Origin: Streptomyces sp. AC550_RSS872
Lineage (GTDB): Bacteria; Actinomycetota; Actinomycetes; Streptomycetales; Streptomycetaceae
Direction: 5' to 3'
DNA length: 64,000 bases
Assembly (NCBI RefSeq): GCF_019049285.1
Contig: NZ_JAGMUL010000015.1
Location: 248,001 to 312,000 of the forward strand
Below, piece by piece: positions 17,350 through 26,239 of the stretch. Below the pieces are notes generated by a model. That model did not search any database and had not been told where the DNA came from. It worked only from the letters and a program-made list of their open reading frames with translations. Positions within the stretch are counted from its first letter, which is position 1. Every line of letters starts with the position of its first letter. The position numbers were made by a program, and so were the translations under genes.

Positions 17350-18560
17350 CCCGTGTCGCGATCACCGGCCTGGGCATCGTCAGTCCGGCCGGCCTCGACG
17401 CGCAGAGCACCTGGCAGACCCTGCTCCAGGGCACGTCGACCGCGCAGCGTGACGAACAGCTGGCCGGGCTGCCCGTCGACATCTCCTGCCAGGTACCCGA
17501 CTTCGACGCCCGCCGGCTGGTCGGTCCGTCCGCCTGGCGGCTGGACCGGTTCACGGCCATGAGCCTCCTGGCCGCACGCGAGGCCCTCGCCGATGCCCGC
17601 CTCGACCCACGGACCTGGGAACCGCTCCGGGTCGGCGTCGTGATCGGTTCGGGCACCGCCAGCATGGAACGCTACGGCCACGAATTCGCCAAACTCGCCG
17701 ACGACCGGCCCCTGGACATCTCCCCGCTCGCCATCCCGCGCAGCGTGCCGAACATGTCCGCCGCCGAGATCGGCCTCGACACCGGCGCCCGTGGACCGAA
17801 CTTCACCGTGTCCACGGCGTGCGCGTCCGGAGCCACCGCGATCGGCATCGCCCGTGACCTGCTGCGCGCCGGGACGTGCGACATCGTGCTCGCGGGCGGC
17901 GCGGAGTCCGTACGCCACCCCATCCCCGCCGCCTGCTTCCACCGCATGGGCGCTCTCTCCCAGCGCACCGACGACCCGGCCCGGGCCAGCCGGCCCTTCG
18001 ATTCCGCCCGGGACGGGTTCGTCCTGTCCGAGGGCGCGGCCGTCCTCGTCCTCGAACGCTCCGACCACGCCCGTGCCCGCGGCCTCAGACCCCGCGCCCA
18101 CCTCGCCGGATACGCGGCCACCTGCGACGCCCACCACTACGCGGCCCCCCACCCGCAGGGAAGGGGCGCCGCAGAGGCCCTCGTTGCCGCACTCGCCGAC
18201 GCCGCTCTGGAACCCGCCGACATCGGGCACGTCAACGCCCACGGCACCGCAACCCGCCTCAACGACCTCGCCGAAGCCCGCGCCCTCACCACCGTGTTCG
18301 CCGCGCCGCCACCCGTCACGTCCCTCAAGGGGGCGATCGGCCACGCGATCGGTGCCGCGGGCGCGATCGAGGCGGCCGTCACCGTCCTCACCCTCCAGCA
18401 CGGGCTGATCCCGCCGACGGCCAACCACGAGGACACCGCCCTCGACATCGACCTCGACGTCGTGGCCAAGGCCCCCCGCACCACGCCCGCCACAGCTGCC
18501 GTCAGCACCTCCTACGGCTTCGGCGGGCAGAACGCCGCCCTGGTCTTCACGACCTGCTGA
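17346..18560 (+). CDS. β-ketoacyl-ACP synthase (FabF-like)
   Basis: 404 residues with a complete elongating ketosynthase active site: nucleophile in VSTACASGA (Cys159), HGTAT (His299) and LKGAIGHAIGAAG (Lys328, His333), ending STSYGFGGQNAALVF. There is no paired chain-length factor, so it is a single-subunit KAS II-type enzyme rather than a type II PKS pair. No ketoreductase, dehydratase or acyltransferase is nearby; these would have to come from primary metabolism. With the preceding carrier, exporter and thioesterase it forms a self-contained four-gene cassette. Confidence 0.93.
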   Translation: MTRVAITGLGIVSPAGLDAQSTWQTLLQGTSTAQRDEQLAGLPVDISCQVPDFDARRLVGPSAWRLDRFTAMSLLAAREALADARLDPRTWEPLRVGVVIGSGTASMERYGHEFAKLADDRPLDISPLAIPRSVPNMSAAEIGLDTGARGPNFTVSTACASGATAIGIARDLLRAGTCDIVLAGGAESVRHPIPAACFHRMGALSQRTDDPARASRPFDSARDGFVLSEGAAVLVLERSDHARARGLRPRAHLAGYAATCDAHHYAAPHPQGRGAAEALVAALADAALEPADIGHVNAHGTATRLNDLAEARALTTVFAAPPPVTSLKGAIGHAIGAAGAIEAAVTVLTLQHGLIPPTANHEDTALDIDLDVVAKAPRTTPATAAVSTSYGFGGQNAALVFTTC

Positions 18561-18590
18561 GCGATGTGAGGGAGACCCGGGACCGCAGGG

Positions 18591-21500
18591 TCACTCCTCA
18601 CGGCACACCGTGTCCGGGTCGGCGCCCTTGCGTCCCGGCGGCGCGGAGAGCGGCTCGTCACTGCCGGCCGGCCGCCCGCACACGGTGACCGACTGCACCT
18701 TGTGGCCGCGGTAGGTCACCCGCACGATCTTGTAGGCGTGGCCCCGCTGGTCGGCGTAGGGCTGGCTGCCGGCGAAACTGACCGTGCCGACCGGCAGGTT
18801 CGGGTTGGGGCGCCAGCGCAGGTCGGCCCAGGTCTCCGGGGCGGTCTGCGGGGCGTCGCCGTTCTTCGAGGCCCGGTACAGCACCGCGGTGGCGCTGTAG
18901 GCCAGCACTGCCTGGCCGCTGGAGAAGAGCGCGTCGTCCCAGGGCCGTGCGGGATCGGCGAGCTTCGTCTCCCCGGTGCCGCTGGGGAGCAGGGCGGTGA
19001 GCACGCGGTGGGCGTCCTCGTAGAAACCGGTGGCGCCGACGAGGTCCATCGGTGCCAGCGCGAAGTGGTAGAGGGTGACCTCCGGAGGGATGCGCAGACT
19101 CTCGCCCTCGTCGTAGTTGCTCTTGGCCAGGTCGTCGCCGGTGAACACGGTGATGTGCCGGCCGGAGCAGCCGGGCGTGGAGCCCAGTTGGGACATCAGG
19201 TTGGGCACGTCCTCCACCCGGCCCGCGAAGTACAGGGCCCTGGGCACCGGGTCGCTCGCGCAGATGTCCTCGACCGGGTCGGTCAGTTCCGGTTCGCCGT
19301 TGGGGCTCAGCCGGTAGGAGTGGGAGGGCAGCGGCGTGAATCCGGCCCGGTCCAGCATCTGCTTGCCCACTCTGGCCTGTTCGGTCGTGTAGAAGTCCTT
19401 CTCGCTGCCGACCTTGCGGGCCAGCACCACGGCACGGGCGCCCTCCTCGCGCCGGGCGAGCTGCCGGGCGACGACGAGCAGCGCGTCGGCCTCCTCCTCG
19501 TCGGTGGCGGCCAGCCCGAACCAGTTCGACAGGTCCCGCGCCAGATGGCTGCCGGAGTTCGTGGTGCTCACCACGGGCAGGCCCGCGCCCTTGAGGATCG
19601 CCACGGCGTCGTCGCTCTCCGTGGTGTCGCGTCCCAGGCCGACGACACCGACGACCGACCGGTCGCGCCGGGCGAGGTCCGCGATGTGCCGGGCCATGGG
19701 CAGCACCTGGAGCATGTTCTCACCGGCGTTGGCGAGCAGGACCCTTATCTTCGTCGGCTGATGGGTGCTGACGTTGGCGTAGCGCTGGTAGAGGTAGACC
19801 CCTGTGATCTCCTCCAGCCCCTTGCGGGTGCCGGACACGTCCGCCGCGGTGACCGGGCCGGCGTAGACGATCGTCACGTACTTGTCCTCGGGGCCGATCT
19901 TCGCGTTCTCGGCCCGGATCGCCTGCTCGACGGCGTCGAAGGTGACGCCCTTGCCCGCCCCGTACAGTTCCAGCCCGTTGCCCGCGGCCAGCCGTACGTC
20001 CCCGGTCGCGACGCCCACACACTCGCCGGCCACCAGAACGGAGTCCGTGTTGGAGCCGACCAGCCGGCCCTGGCAGTAGCGCTGGGCCATCCACCGGTTG
20101 CCCAGGAAGCCGAGGCCGAGGGCGATGGCGAGGACCACCGCAAGGCAGGGCCGGGACCACAGCAGCCAGGCGGCGGTACGGCGGATCCGGGTGGTGGAGT
20201 GCTGTGCGGAGTGCCGGCGTCGCAGCTCTTCGGCGGACAGCGGTATCCACAGGATCCACGGCAGCGCGGCCGAGCGCCCGGGGGACTGGCCGACGTTGAG
20301 GCCGGTCACCCACTCCTGGTACCGGGCGTCCGCCGCGAAGGCGCGCTCAGGATCGTCCGGCTCGGGCCCGTCGGGCCGGGGAAGCGTGAGCCGCTCCGGG
20401 TCCTCGGAGCCCGGCGGCCGCAGCCGCTCCGCCGCCGGGATCGCGGCCAGCATCAGCAGCGGGTCCACCTCGCTGCGGCGGGTGCGCACATTGCTGATCG
20501 CCCGCAGCAACAGCAGGCCCCCGTCGTCCTCGGTGGCACACGGCAGATACACCACCGGCGGCACCGTGCGCTTGCGGCGGCGCAGGTCCAGCGTCCGCGG
20601 CCGGAAGTTCTCGCGGAGATCCTCCAGCAACGCCAGCACCCGTAGCTCCAAATGGAACTGACGCGCCGTCATGTCGCCCGCCTGTGCCGCCACCACCTGC
20701 TGGGCGACGGCGAACGCCCGGCCGCGGATCGTCTCCCAGGACTTCGTCGGCCGCCACCGGGACCATTCGGCGGCCTCCGGCCGGTCGCTCGAAGGCGCCA
20801 GGAACGTGGTGGTCGCGAACCACCTGCTGGCCCGGCGCAGCCACAGCAGCGGCGGCGCGCTGCGCGCCAGCAGGTGCACCACCCCGAACGCCGCCAGCGC
20901 CATGGCACCGCCCCACACAGCCGTCTGCCACCCGCCCTCGCCCAGCAGCACGCTCAGACACGCGATGAACATCGCGCCCACGAAACCGGACGGGTTCACC
21001 ACCGCACCGACGGTGTCCGCGAGCGCCGCGGCACGCCTCGTCTCATCGACGCCGTCCGGATCGCGCTCCGGCCGCCAGCGCAGCTCGGCCAGCCGCCGCA
21101 TCAGCCGTTCGCGGCGCTGGGCGGCCGACCACACCGTGCTCACGTCCCCGCCGACCTCCGGCGCGGCCTGCTCGATGGCCCGCAGCAGCCGCGAGCGCGG
21201 AAAGCCGAACGGCTTGTACTGCGACTGGCTCTGGTTGTCCCAGGGGTGCTCGCACAACTGGCGCACCATGTCGATCGCGGAGGAGTACGCGTCCGCGCCG
21301 CCCCCGCCGTCCAGCCGCTTGGCGATCAGCCCCCGCGGCTGATGGCCCTGCCGGACGAACTCCACGACCTGCGCGACCCGCCGGTCCAGGGTGCCGGTGG
21401 CATCCTCCTCACCGGCCTGAAGGACCACCAGCGGCGTCACCGGCGGGTTGTCCCGGAAGTTGTCGATGAGCCGCCTCATCAACTCGAACACCGCGTCCGC

Positions 21501-21620
21501 CGCCTCTATCCCGGCGCTGCCGCTCCATGCCTCTCTCGCCACTCGCTCCGCCCCCGTCGCATCCGCCCGAACCGGCACTGCCGGATCCGATGCTGATACC
21601 CACACCGAAACACGCTGCAC
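18591..21620 (-). CDS. Large receptor-like membrane protein with an extracellular LivJ-type domain
   Basis: 1009 residues from a GTG at 21620 (an internal start is possible). Residues 40–200 look like a cytoplasmic NTPase-related region (FELMRRLIDNFRDN, PLVVLQAGEEDATGTL), but the place of a Walker A loop lacks GxxxxGK[ST]. Two helices follow at about 205–253. A second cytoplasmic region contains PPVVYLPCATEDDGGLLLL, then a helix at about 510–530 (AVVLAIALGLGFLGNRW). The outer part is a type I periplasmic-binding fold of the branched-chain amino acid type (IRVLLANAGENML, VVGVVGLGRDTTESDDAV). No transporter genes accompany it. The topology fits a ligand-sensing receptor. Confidence 0.8.
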   Translation of the reverse strand: MQRVSVWVSASDPAVPVRADATGAERVAREAWSGSAGIEAADAVFELMRRLIDNFRDNPPVTPLVVLQAGEEDATGTLDRRVAQVVEFVRQGHQPRGLIAKRLDGGGGADAYSSAIDMVRQLCEHPWDNQSQSQYKPFGFPRSRLLRAIEQAAPEVGGDVSTVWSAAQRRERLMRRLAELRWRPERDPDGVDETRRAAALADTVGAVVNPSGFVGAMFIACLSVLLGEGGWQTAVWGGAMALAAFGVVHLLARSAPPLLWLRRASRWFATTTFLAPSSDRPEAAEWSRWRPTKSWETIRGRAFAVAQQVVAAQAGDMTARQFHLELRVLALLEDLRENFRPRTLDLRRRKRTVPPVVYLPCATEDDGGLLLLRAISNVRTRRSEVDPLLMLAAIPAAERLRPPGSEDPERLTLPRPDGPEPDDPERAFAADARYQEWVTGLNVGQSPGRSAALPWILWIPLSAEELRRRHSAQHSTTRIRRTAAWLLWSRPCLAVVLAIALGLGFLGNRWMAQRYCQGRLVGSNTDSVLVAGECVGVATGDVRLAAGNGLELYGAGKGVTFDAVEQAIRAENAKIGPEDKYVTIVYAGPVTAADVSGTRKGLEEITGVYLYQRYANVSTHQPTKIRVLLANAGENMLQVLPMARHIADLARRDRSVVGVVGLGRDTTESDDAVAILKGAGLPVVSTTNSGSHLARDLSNWFGLAATDEEEADALLVVARQLARREEGARAVVLARKVGSEKDFYTTEQARVGKQMLDRAGFTPLPSHSYRLSPNGEPELTDPVEDICASDPVPRALYFAGRVEDVPNLMSQLGSTPGCSGRHITVFTGDDLAKSNYDEGESLRIPPEVTLYHFALAPMDLVGATGFYEDAHRVLTALLPSGTGETKLADPARPWDDALFSSGQAVLAYSATAVLYRASKNGDAPQTAPETWADLRWRPNPNLPVGTVSFAGSQPYADQRGHAYKIVRVTYRGHKVQSVTVCGRPAGSDEPLSAPPGRKGADPDTVCREE

Positions 21621-21693
21621 CGCACGGACATCGGATTCTCACGAGCGGCTCCGTGACACATACGCCGCGTCTCCCGCGCCGAGACCAGCGTGA

Positions 21694-22644
21694 TCATTGC
21701 CCCCGACTGAGCCCGAACAGTTCTACGGCGTTGTCGTGGCACACCGCCCGCAGCCACTCCTCGCCGAGCCCCAGCCGTTCCAGGGCGTGGAGCTGATGGA
21801 CGTACGGATAGGGGATGTTGGGGAAGTCGGAGCCGAGCAGGACGCGGTCGCCGAGACCGGCCAGCCGGGGCAGGGCCCTGCGGGGGAACGGGATGAACCC
21901 CTCGGTGAAGTCCGTGAACGCCATCGTCGTGTCCAGCCGCACCTCCTCGTACCGCTCGGCGAGCCCGAGGAACTCCTCGTACTCGGGCATGCCGAGATGC
22001 GCGACGACCAGTCGCAGCCGGGGATGCCGTGCCAGCACGAGCGCGATCGGCTCGGGGCCGGTGTGCTTGCCGGGTGCCGGCCCGGAGCCGCAGTGGATCA
22101 CCACGGGGATCCCTGCCTCCGCCAGCAACCCCCAGGCCCCGTCGAGGAGCTCGTCGGCCGGGTCGTACGCCCCCACCTGCACATGCGCCTTGAAGACGCG
22201 CGCGCCCGCCTCGACGGCCTCCTGGACGTACGCCTCGACGCCCGGCTCCGGATAGAGGGTGGCGGTGTGGAGGCAATCGGGGGTGCGGCGGGCGAAGTCG
22301 GCGGCCCAGCCGTTCAGCCAGGACGCCATGCCGGGCTTGTGCGGATAGAGCATCGAGGTGAAGGCCCGTACGCCGAACTGCCGGAGCAGCGCGGTCCGTT
22401 CCTCCTCCTTCGCGCGATAGGTGATCGGCCACTCGAGCCCACCGGTCAGCGGTCCGAGCGCATCGAAGTAGCCCCACACCTTGCGCAGCACGCGCTCCGG
22501 CATGAAGTGCGTGTGGACGTCGACCAGCCCGGGAAGACCCAGCTGCCCCCAGAAACGACGAACCTCACCGGACCCGGGGTCCGGGTCGGGGTGGGCGGAG
22601 GCCGGGTCGAGGGATGGCGTGCGGTGATCGTTCATGGCTTTCAC
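21694..22644 (-). CDS. Amidohydrolase-2 family metal-dependent hydrolase
   Basis: 316 residues of the TIM-barrel amidohydrolase superfamily. Metal ligands are visible as VDVHTHFMP near residue 45, VIHCGSGPAPG, VVAHLGMPEYEEF and LLGSDFPNIPYPY. This set matches the ACMSD/γ-resorcylate-decarboxylase-like group, which hydrolyses or decarboxylates small cyclic acids; the substrate is unknown. The GTG at 22644 has GAGGG at good spacing; an ATG three codons later is also possible. It lies 73 bases upstream of the receptor-like gene. Confidence 0.88.
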   Translation of the reverse strand: MKAMNDHRTPSLDPASAHPDPDPGSGEVRRFWGQLGLPGLVDVHTHFMPERVLRKVWGYFDALGPLTGGLEWPITYRAKEEERTALLRQFGVRAFTSMLYPHKPGMASWLNGWAADFARRTPDCLHTATLYPEPGVEAYVQEAVEAGARVFKAHVQVGAYDPADELLDGAWGLLAEAGIPVVIHCGSGPAPGKHTGPEPIALVLARHPRLRLVVAHLGMPEYEEFLGLAERYEEVRLDTTMAFTDFTEGFIPFPRRALPRLAGLGDRVLLGSDFPNIPYPYVHQLHALERLGLGEEWLRAVCHDNAVELFGLSRGQ

Positions 22645-22795
22645 GATCGCCCTCGCTGAGGCGGGGGTCCATTCCTCTGCGCGGGGATGCGTGAGGGATC
22701 ACTTTCGGCCGGGTGCTCCTGACAGATGACAGGGACCGGCGGGCGGGGGGAGTCCGTACGTTCGTGGGGAGACCGTCGAGACCAGGGGGAGTGCC

Positions 22796-24118
22796 GTGAC
22801 CGACACAGTGCGCGCAATCGGAGGAACGGGAAGAACGGGGTGGGCAGAGCGGTCGTGGGTTCGTCGGGTGCGGCTCCTCGTGGCCGCGCTCGTGACGGTG
22901 GTGAGTCTCGGCCTGCCGGCCGTCTCGGCCGCTCCGGCGGCAGCCGCGACGGGGTGCGCCCCGCTCCAGTCCGGTGCGAGCGCGGCGGCGCAGGCGGCCG
23001 TCGAGGTCGCGTGCCGGTACGTCGGTGAGCCGTACGCCTGGGGTGGCGGTCACGCACAGGGGGTGCCCGGGCCGAGTCAGGGCATGGTCGACCGCTCGAC
23101 CCCCCTCAACGCCATCCAATCGGCCGCGGACCCCACGTACTGGAGCTTCGACTGCATCGGTCTGGTGCGCTGGGCCTGGTACAAGGCGACCGGCCGGGAC
23201 CTCATCACCGAGCGCACGACACAGGCGACCTTCGCGGCGCCGGGGTACGCGCACACGAAGTTCATGAAGTCGCAGGGGTCGGGCGTCCTGCTGCCCGGCG
23301 ATATCATGTACTTCGGCCGTGAGGGCTTCGGCCCGACGCACGTCGCGCTCTACCTCGGCAACGGCTGGATGGTCGAGGCGCCGGAGTCGGGCATGAAGAT
23401 ACAGGTCAACTCCATCAGTGCCCGCTGGGAGCGCTACCAGGGCGCCTTCCGCCCGCACGCCGACGCCACGCCCGGTGTGTGGTCCTGGGACGGCCACGGC
23501 TCCTACCAGAAGACCTGGGGCCAGCCCAACCTGCGGCAGGACTCGAACACGAGCAGCCGCATCAACTTCACCAACGGCAACGGCATTTCCGTCAAGGTGC
23601 GGGTGCTGTGCCAGCGGGTGGGGGAGCGGGCCACGCTCGACGGCATGGTGAACAACGTGTGGTCGTTCCTGCCGGACTACCACAGCTGGATCAGCAACCT
23701 CTTCGTCCAGGGCCCGGCCGTCCTCAGGGACGTGCCGTCCTGCGGCAACTATCCGCAGATCGGCGGCACACTGGCCGGCGCCGAGAACAACACGTCCTGC
23801 GGCGACGGTACGGAACCCGACTCCGCGGGCGCCTGGACGGCCAAGTCGACCACCGTCTTCGGCCGCACGGTGGAGCTCCGGTACAACAGCACCACCCAGT
23901 GCGCCTGGGGCCGCATCATCGGCGGCACGGTCGGCGACGAGATCTGGGTCGACCGCAGCGCCGACGGCGGCACCACCTGGGACCCGATGCTCGGCTTCAC
24001 CACCATCACCTCGGGCAACGACGCCTACACCACCCAGTGGAACGACGCCGGCCTGGTCATGCGGGCCTGCGGCACCAATGGCCCGGGCGGAGCCATCGAG
24101 TGCACCGGCTGGTTCTGA
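22796..24118 (+). CDS. Secreted NlpC/P60 peptidase with C-terminal β-domain
   Basis: 440 residues from a GTG at 22796 with GGGGGAG upstream. A Sec signal spans about 25–52 (RLLVAALVTVVSLGLPAVSA). The NlpC/P60 domain follows: FDCIGLVRWAWYKATG with the catalytic Cys120, and GFGPTHVALYLGNGWMVEAP with His182. It should cut peptidoglycan stem peptides. The C-terminal third (from about 330) resembles the DUF2690/YjfA-type domain, with four cysteines (SCGD, QCAWG, RACG, ECTGW) and the GDEIWVDRSADGG strand. A middle SH3-like stretch has SSRINFTNGNGI. It converges with the TetR gene. Confidence 0.88.
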   Translation: MTDTVRAIGGTGRTGWAERSWVRRVRLLVAALVTVVSLGLPAVSAAPAAAATGCAPLQSGASAAAQAAVEVACRYVGEPYAWGGGHAQGVPGPSQGMVDRSTPLNAIQSAADPTYWSFDCIGLVRWAWYKATGRDLITERTTQATFAAPGYAHTKFMKSQGSGVLLPGDIMYFGREGFGPTHVALYLGNGWMVEAPESGMKIQVNSISARWERYQGAFRPHADATPGVWSWDGHGSYQKTWGQPNLRQDSNTSSRINFTNGNGISVKVRVLCQRVGERATLDGMVNNVWSFLPDYHSWISNLFVQGPAVLRDVPSCGNYPQIGGTLAGAENNTSCGDGTEPDSAGAWTAKSTTVFGRTVELRYNSTTQCAWGRIIGGTVGDEIWVDRSADGGTTWDPMLGFTTITSGNDAYTTQWNDAGLVMRACGTNGPGGAIECTGWF

Positions 24119-24134
24119 CCACCCACCTCCAGCC

Positions 24135-24764
24135 CTACTTCGCCCGGTAAGCCCGGAGGAAGGTCCGCACCCCCTCGACGAGGAGGGGCCGGACACGCGG
24201 GTCCTCCGCGGCGTTCGCGGAACCGAACCTGTTGAGCGCGACGTTGAAGGTCAGCGCGATGAACTGGTCGGCCGCGAGCCGGGGGTCGGGGACGTCGAGG
24301 AGTCCGGCCTCGGCGAGGGCGGCGAACCGCTCGGCGAGTGCCTCGTCCGGGGTGTCCGCCATGGAGTTCTCGCCGCCTTCGCCGAGGCCTGCCTGCGCGC
24401 GGACCAGCCGTTGCAGCGTCGCGTACTCCGCGGAGCCGAGCATGTCGGTCGCGATGCGCATCGAGAACGTGACCAGGACGTCCTCGAGGCCGGCGGCTTC
24501 GGTGGGTTCGGTGAGGGTGTCGTCGAGGATGCGCCGGATCGTGGTGATCAGTGACTGGCCGACGCCGTCGACGACTGCTTGGAGCAGCGTCCGCTTGTCG
24601 CCGAAGTAGTCGTAGACCGTCCGCTTGGACACGGCGGCCCGGGCGGCGACCGCGTCGACGCTGGTGCGGTCGAAGCCGTCGGCGAGGAACAGTTCCCGGG
24701 CCGCGGTGAGGATGGCGGCCCGCTTCTGGGTGGAGCCCTCGCGCAGTGTCTTCGTGGTCGGCAT
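24135..24764 (-). CDS. TetR-family repressor of the efflux–monooxygenase operon
   Basis: 209 residues. The N-terminal HTH is complete: AAILTAARELFLADGFDRTS, then VSKRTVYDYFGDKRTLLQAV. The C-terminal half is the helical ligand-binding domain of the AefR-like TetR_C group. It is divergent from an MFS pump and FAD monooxygenase, with a clear palindrome in the 80-base gap, so it most likely represses both directions until a drug-like ligand binds. Confidence 0.93.
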   Translation of the reverse strand: MPTTKTLREGSTQKRAAILTAARELFLADGFDRTSVDAVAARAAVSKRTVYDYFGDKRTLLQAVVDGVGQSLITTIRRILDDTLTEPTEAAGLEDVLVTFSMRIATDMLGSAEYATLQRLVRAQAGLGEGGENSMADTPDEALAERFAALAEAGLLDVPDPRLAADQFIALTFNVALNRFGSANAAEDPRVRPLLVEGVRTFLRAYRAK

Positions 24765-24780
24765 GGCCGCATCCTAACCT

Positions 24781-24807
24781 GATTACACTGCACGGTGTAG
24801 TGTAATC
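24781..24807. promoter_or_regulatory. TetR operator, nested palindromes
   Basis: GATTACACT (24781–24789) and AGTGTAATC (24799–24807) form a perfect 9-base inverted repeat. Nested inside is TACACTGCACGGTGTA (24784–24799), with 5-base arms and a 6-base spacer, the classic TetR-family operator shape. It starts 17 bases upstream of the tetR start and ends 37 bases before the MFS start, so one site can control both. AT-rich arms stand out from the flanks. Confidence 0.8.
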
Positions 24808-24844
24808 TCTCTGGATGTACCCGGCCACGAGGGAAAGGACGTTC

Positions 24845-26239
24845 ATGACCACGACCCTGGCTCGCCCGGTCCGCGTCGGGAAGGCCGCTGTCGGGGCTCT
24901 CGGCATGCTGGCAGTCGCCACGGGGGCCCTGGAGTCGGTGGTGGCACCGACGCTTCCGCTGTTACAACGCGAGTTGTCGATGAGCCCTGCCCAAGGGGCC
25001 CTGCTCAGCATCGCGATGCTCATCACCGGCGCCCTCGTCACGCCTGTCGCGGGCAACCTAGGTGACCGCTACGGCGGGAAACGGGTCATGCTCCGGCTGA
25101 TGGCGGTGGTCGCGGCCGGCGGCCTGGTGTCCTCGCTGGCACCGAACCTGCCGGTCCTGCTGCTCGGACAGGTGCTGGAGGGAGCGATGGTGGGCGCGAT
25201 GCCCCTGTCGTTCATCCTGGTACGCAAGCATCTCCCCACGGGGGAGTCCCAGGTGGCCATCGGGGTGGTCAGCGGGTTGTTCGTGGGCGGCGGCATGCTG
25301 GGCACGCTGATGGCCGGGCCCATCGCGGAAGGACTGTCCCGGCACTGGATGTTCGCGATACCCACGATCGCGATCGTCGTGGCGACCCTGTGCGTCCACA
25401 GGCTGATGCCGGACGATCCGCCGAACCGGTCGGACGCCAGGATCGACTGGCCCGGCCTGGTCCTCCTGAGCGGCATCCTGCTGACGCTCATGCTCGGGCT
25501 CTCGATGGCGCCCGAACTCGGCGGCCGGCCACTCGCCCTCGGCGCCCTCGTCGTGCTCCTGGCCCTCCTCGTGACCGGATGGATCCGCGTCGAACGCCGG
25601 TCGCACTCGCCGATGGTCGATCTGCGCCTGGTGGCGAAGCCGGAGATATGGAGCTCCTATGCGATCACCTTCGCCGTGTGCGTGGGTACCGCGGTGTCGA
25701 TGTTCCTCGTTCCGCAGCTGTTCGCGGTGTCCGCCGACGGGTACGGCTTCGGGGCCGGTTCCAGCGACATCGGGCGGTACCTGTTGCCCGGCGCCGTAGC
25801 GGGGGCGATCAGCGGGCCGCTCGGCGGGGCCGCGGCGCGGCGCTTCGGCTCGACTGCCGTGGTCACCGCCGGAATCGGCACCATGACGGCCACGTTGGTC
25901 GCCATGGCCTTCCTGCACACCGAGGTCTGGCACCTCGTCGTCGGCAAGGCGCTGATCGCCCTGGCCAGTGGTGTCTGCATCACGGCGATGGTCGTGAAGA
26001 CCGCCACCTCCGTCGATCACGGCAGCACCGGCACCGCCACCAGCCTGGTCCTGGTGACGCGCGTGATCGGCATCGCCGCGGGCGCACAGGTCAGCGGTGC
26101 CTTCCTGGCCGCAGGAACCCACCCCGGGACCGAGGACCCGGTCGAATCGGCCTTCGTCACCGGCTTCGTCATCGCCGGCGCCGTCACCGCGCTGTCCCTG
26201 CTCGTCGTCCGCACCATGAGCAAAGGAGCCAAGGAATGA
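24845..26239 (+). CDS. MFS drug-efflux transporter
   Basis: 464 residues, about 14 hydrophobic segments. Motif A-like GNLGDRYGGKR lies in the loop after helix 2, with MLGTLMAGPIAEGLSRHWMF at the exporter motif-C position. The ATG at 24845 follows GGGAAAGGA. Its stop overlaps the monooxygenase start as ATGA. The TetR operator just upstream fits an inducible drug pump. Confidence 0.92.
   Translation: MTTTLARPVRVGKAAVGALGMLAVATGALESVVAPTLPLLQRELSMSPAQGALLSIAMLITGALVTPVAGNLGDRYGGKRVMLRLMAVVAAGGLVSSLAPNLPVLLLGQVLEGAMVGAMPLSFILVRKHLPTGESQVAIGVVSGLFVGGGMLGTLMAGPIAEGLSRHWMFAIPTIAIVVATLCVHRLMPDDPPNRSDARIDWPGLVLLSGILLTLMLGLSMAPELGGRPLALGALVVLLALLVTGWIRVERRSHSPMVDLRLVAKPEIWSSYAITFAVCVGTAVSMFLVPQLFAVSADGYGFGAGSSDIGRYLLPGAVAGAISGPLGGAAARRFGSTAVVTAGIGTMTATLVAMAFLHTEVWHLVVGKALIALASGVCITAMVVKTATSVDHGSTGTATSLVLVTRVIGIAAGAQVSGAFLAAGTHPGTEDPVESAFVTGFVIAGAVTALSLLVVRTMSKGAKE

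Noticed and set aside
14624..18560. Type II polyketide synthase
   Set aside because: There is one complete ketosynthase but no chain-length factor, ketoreductase or cyclase.
24119..24134. Terminator between the NlpC/P60 and tetR genes
   Set aside because: The 16-base gap has no inverted repeat.
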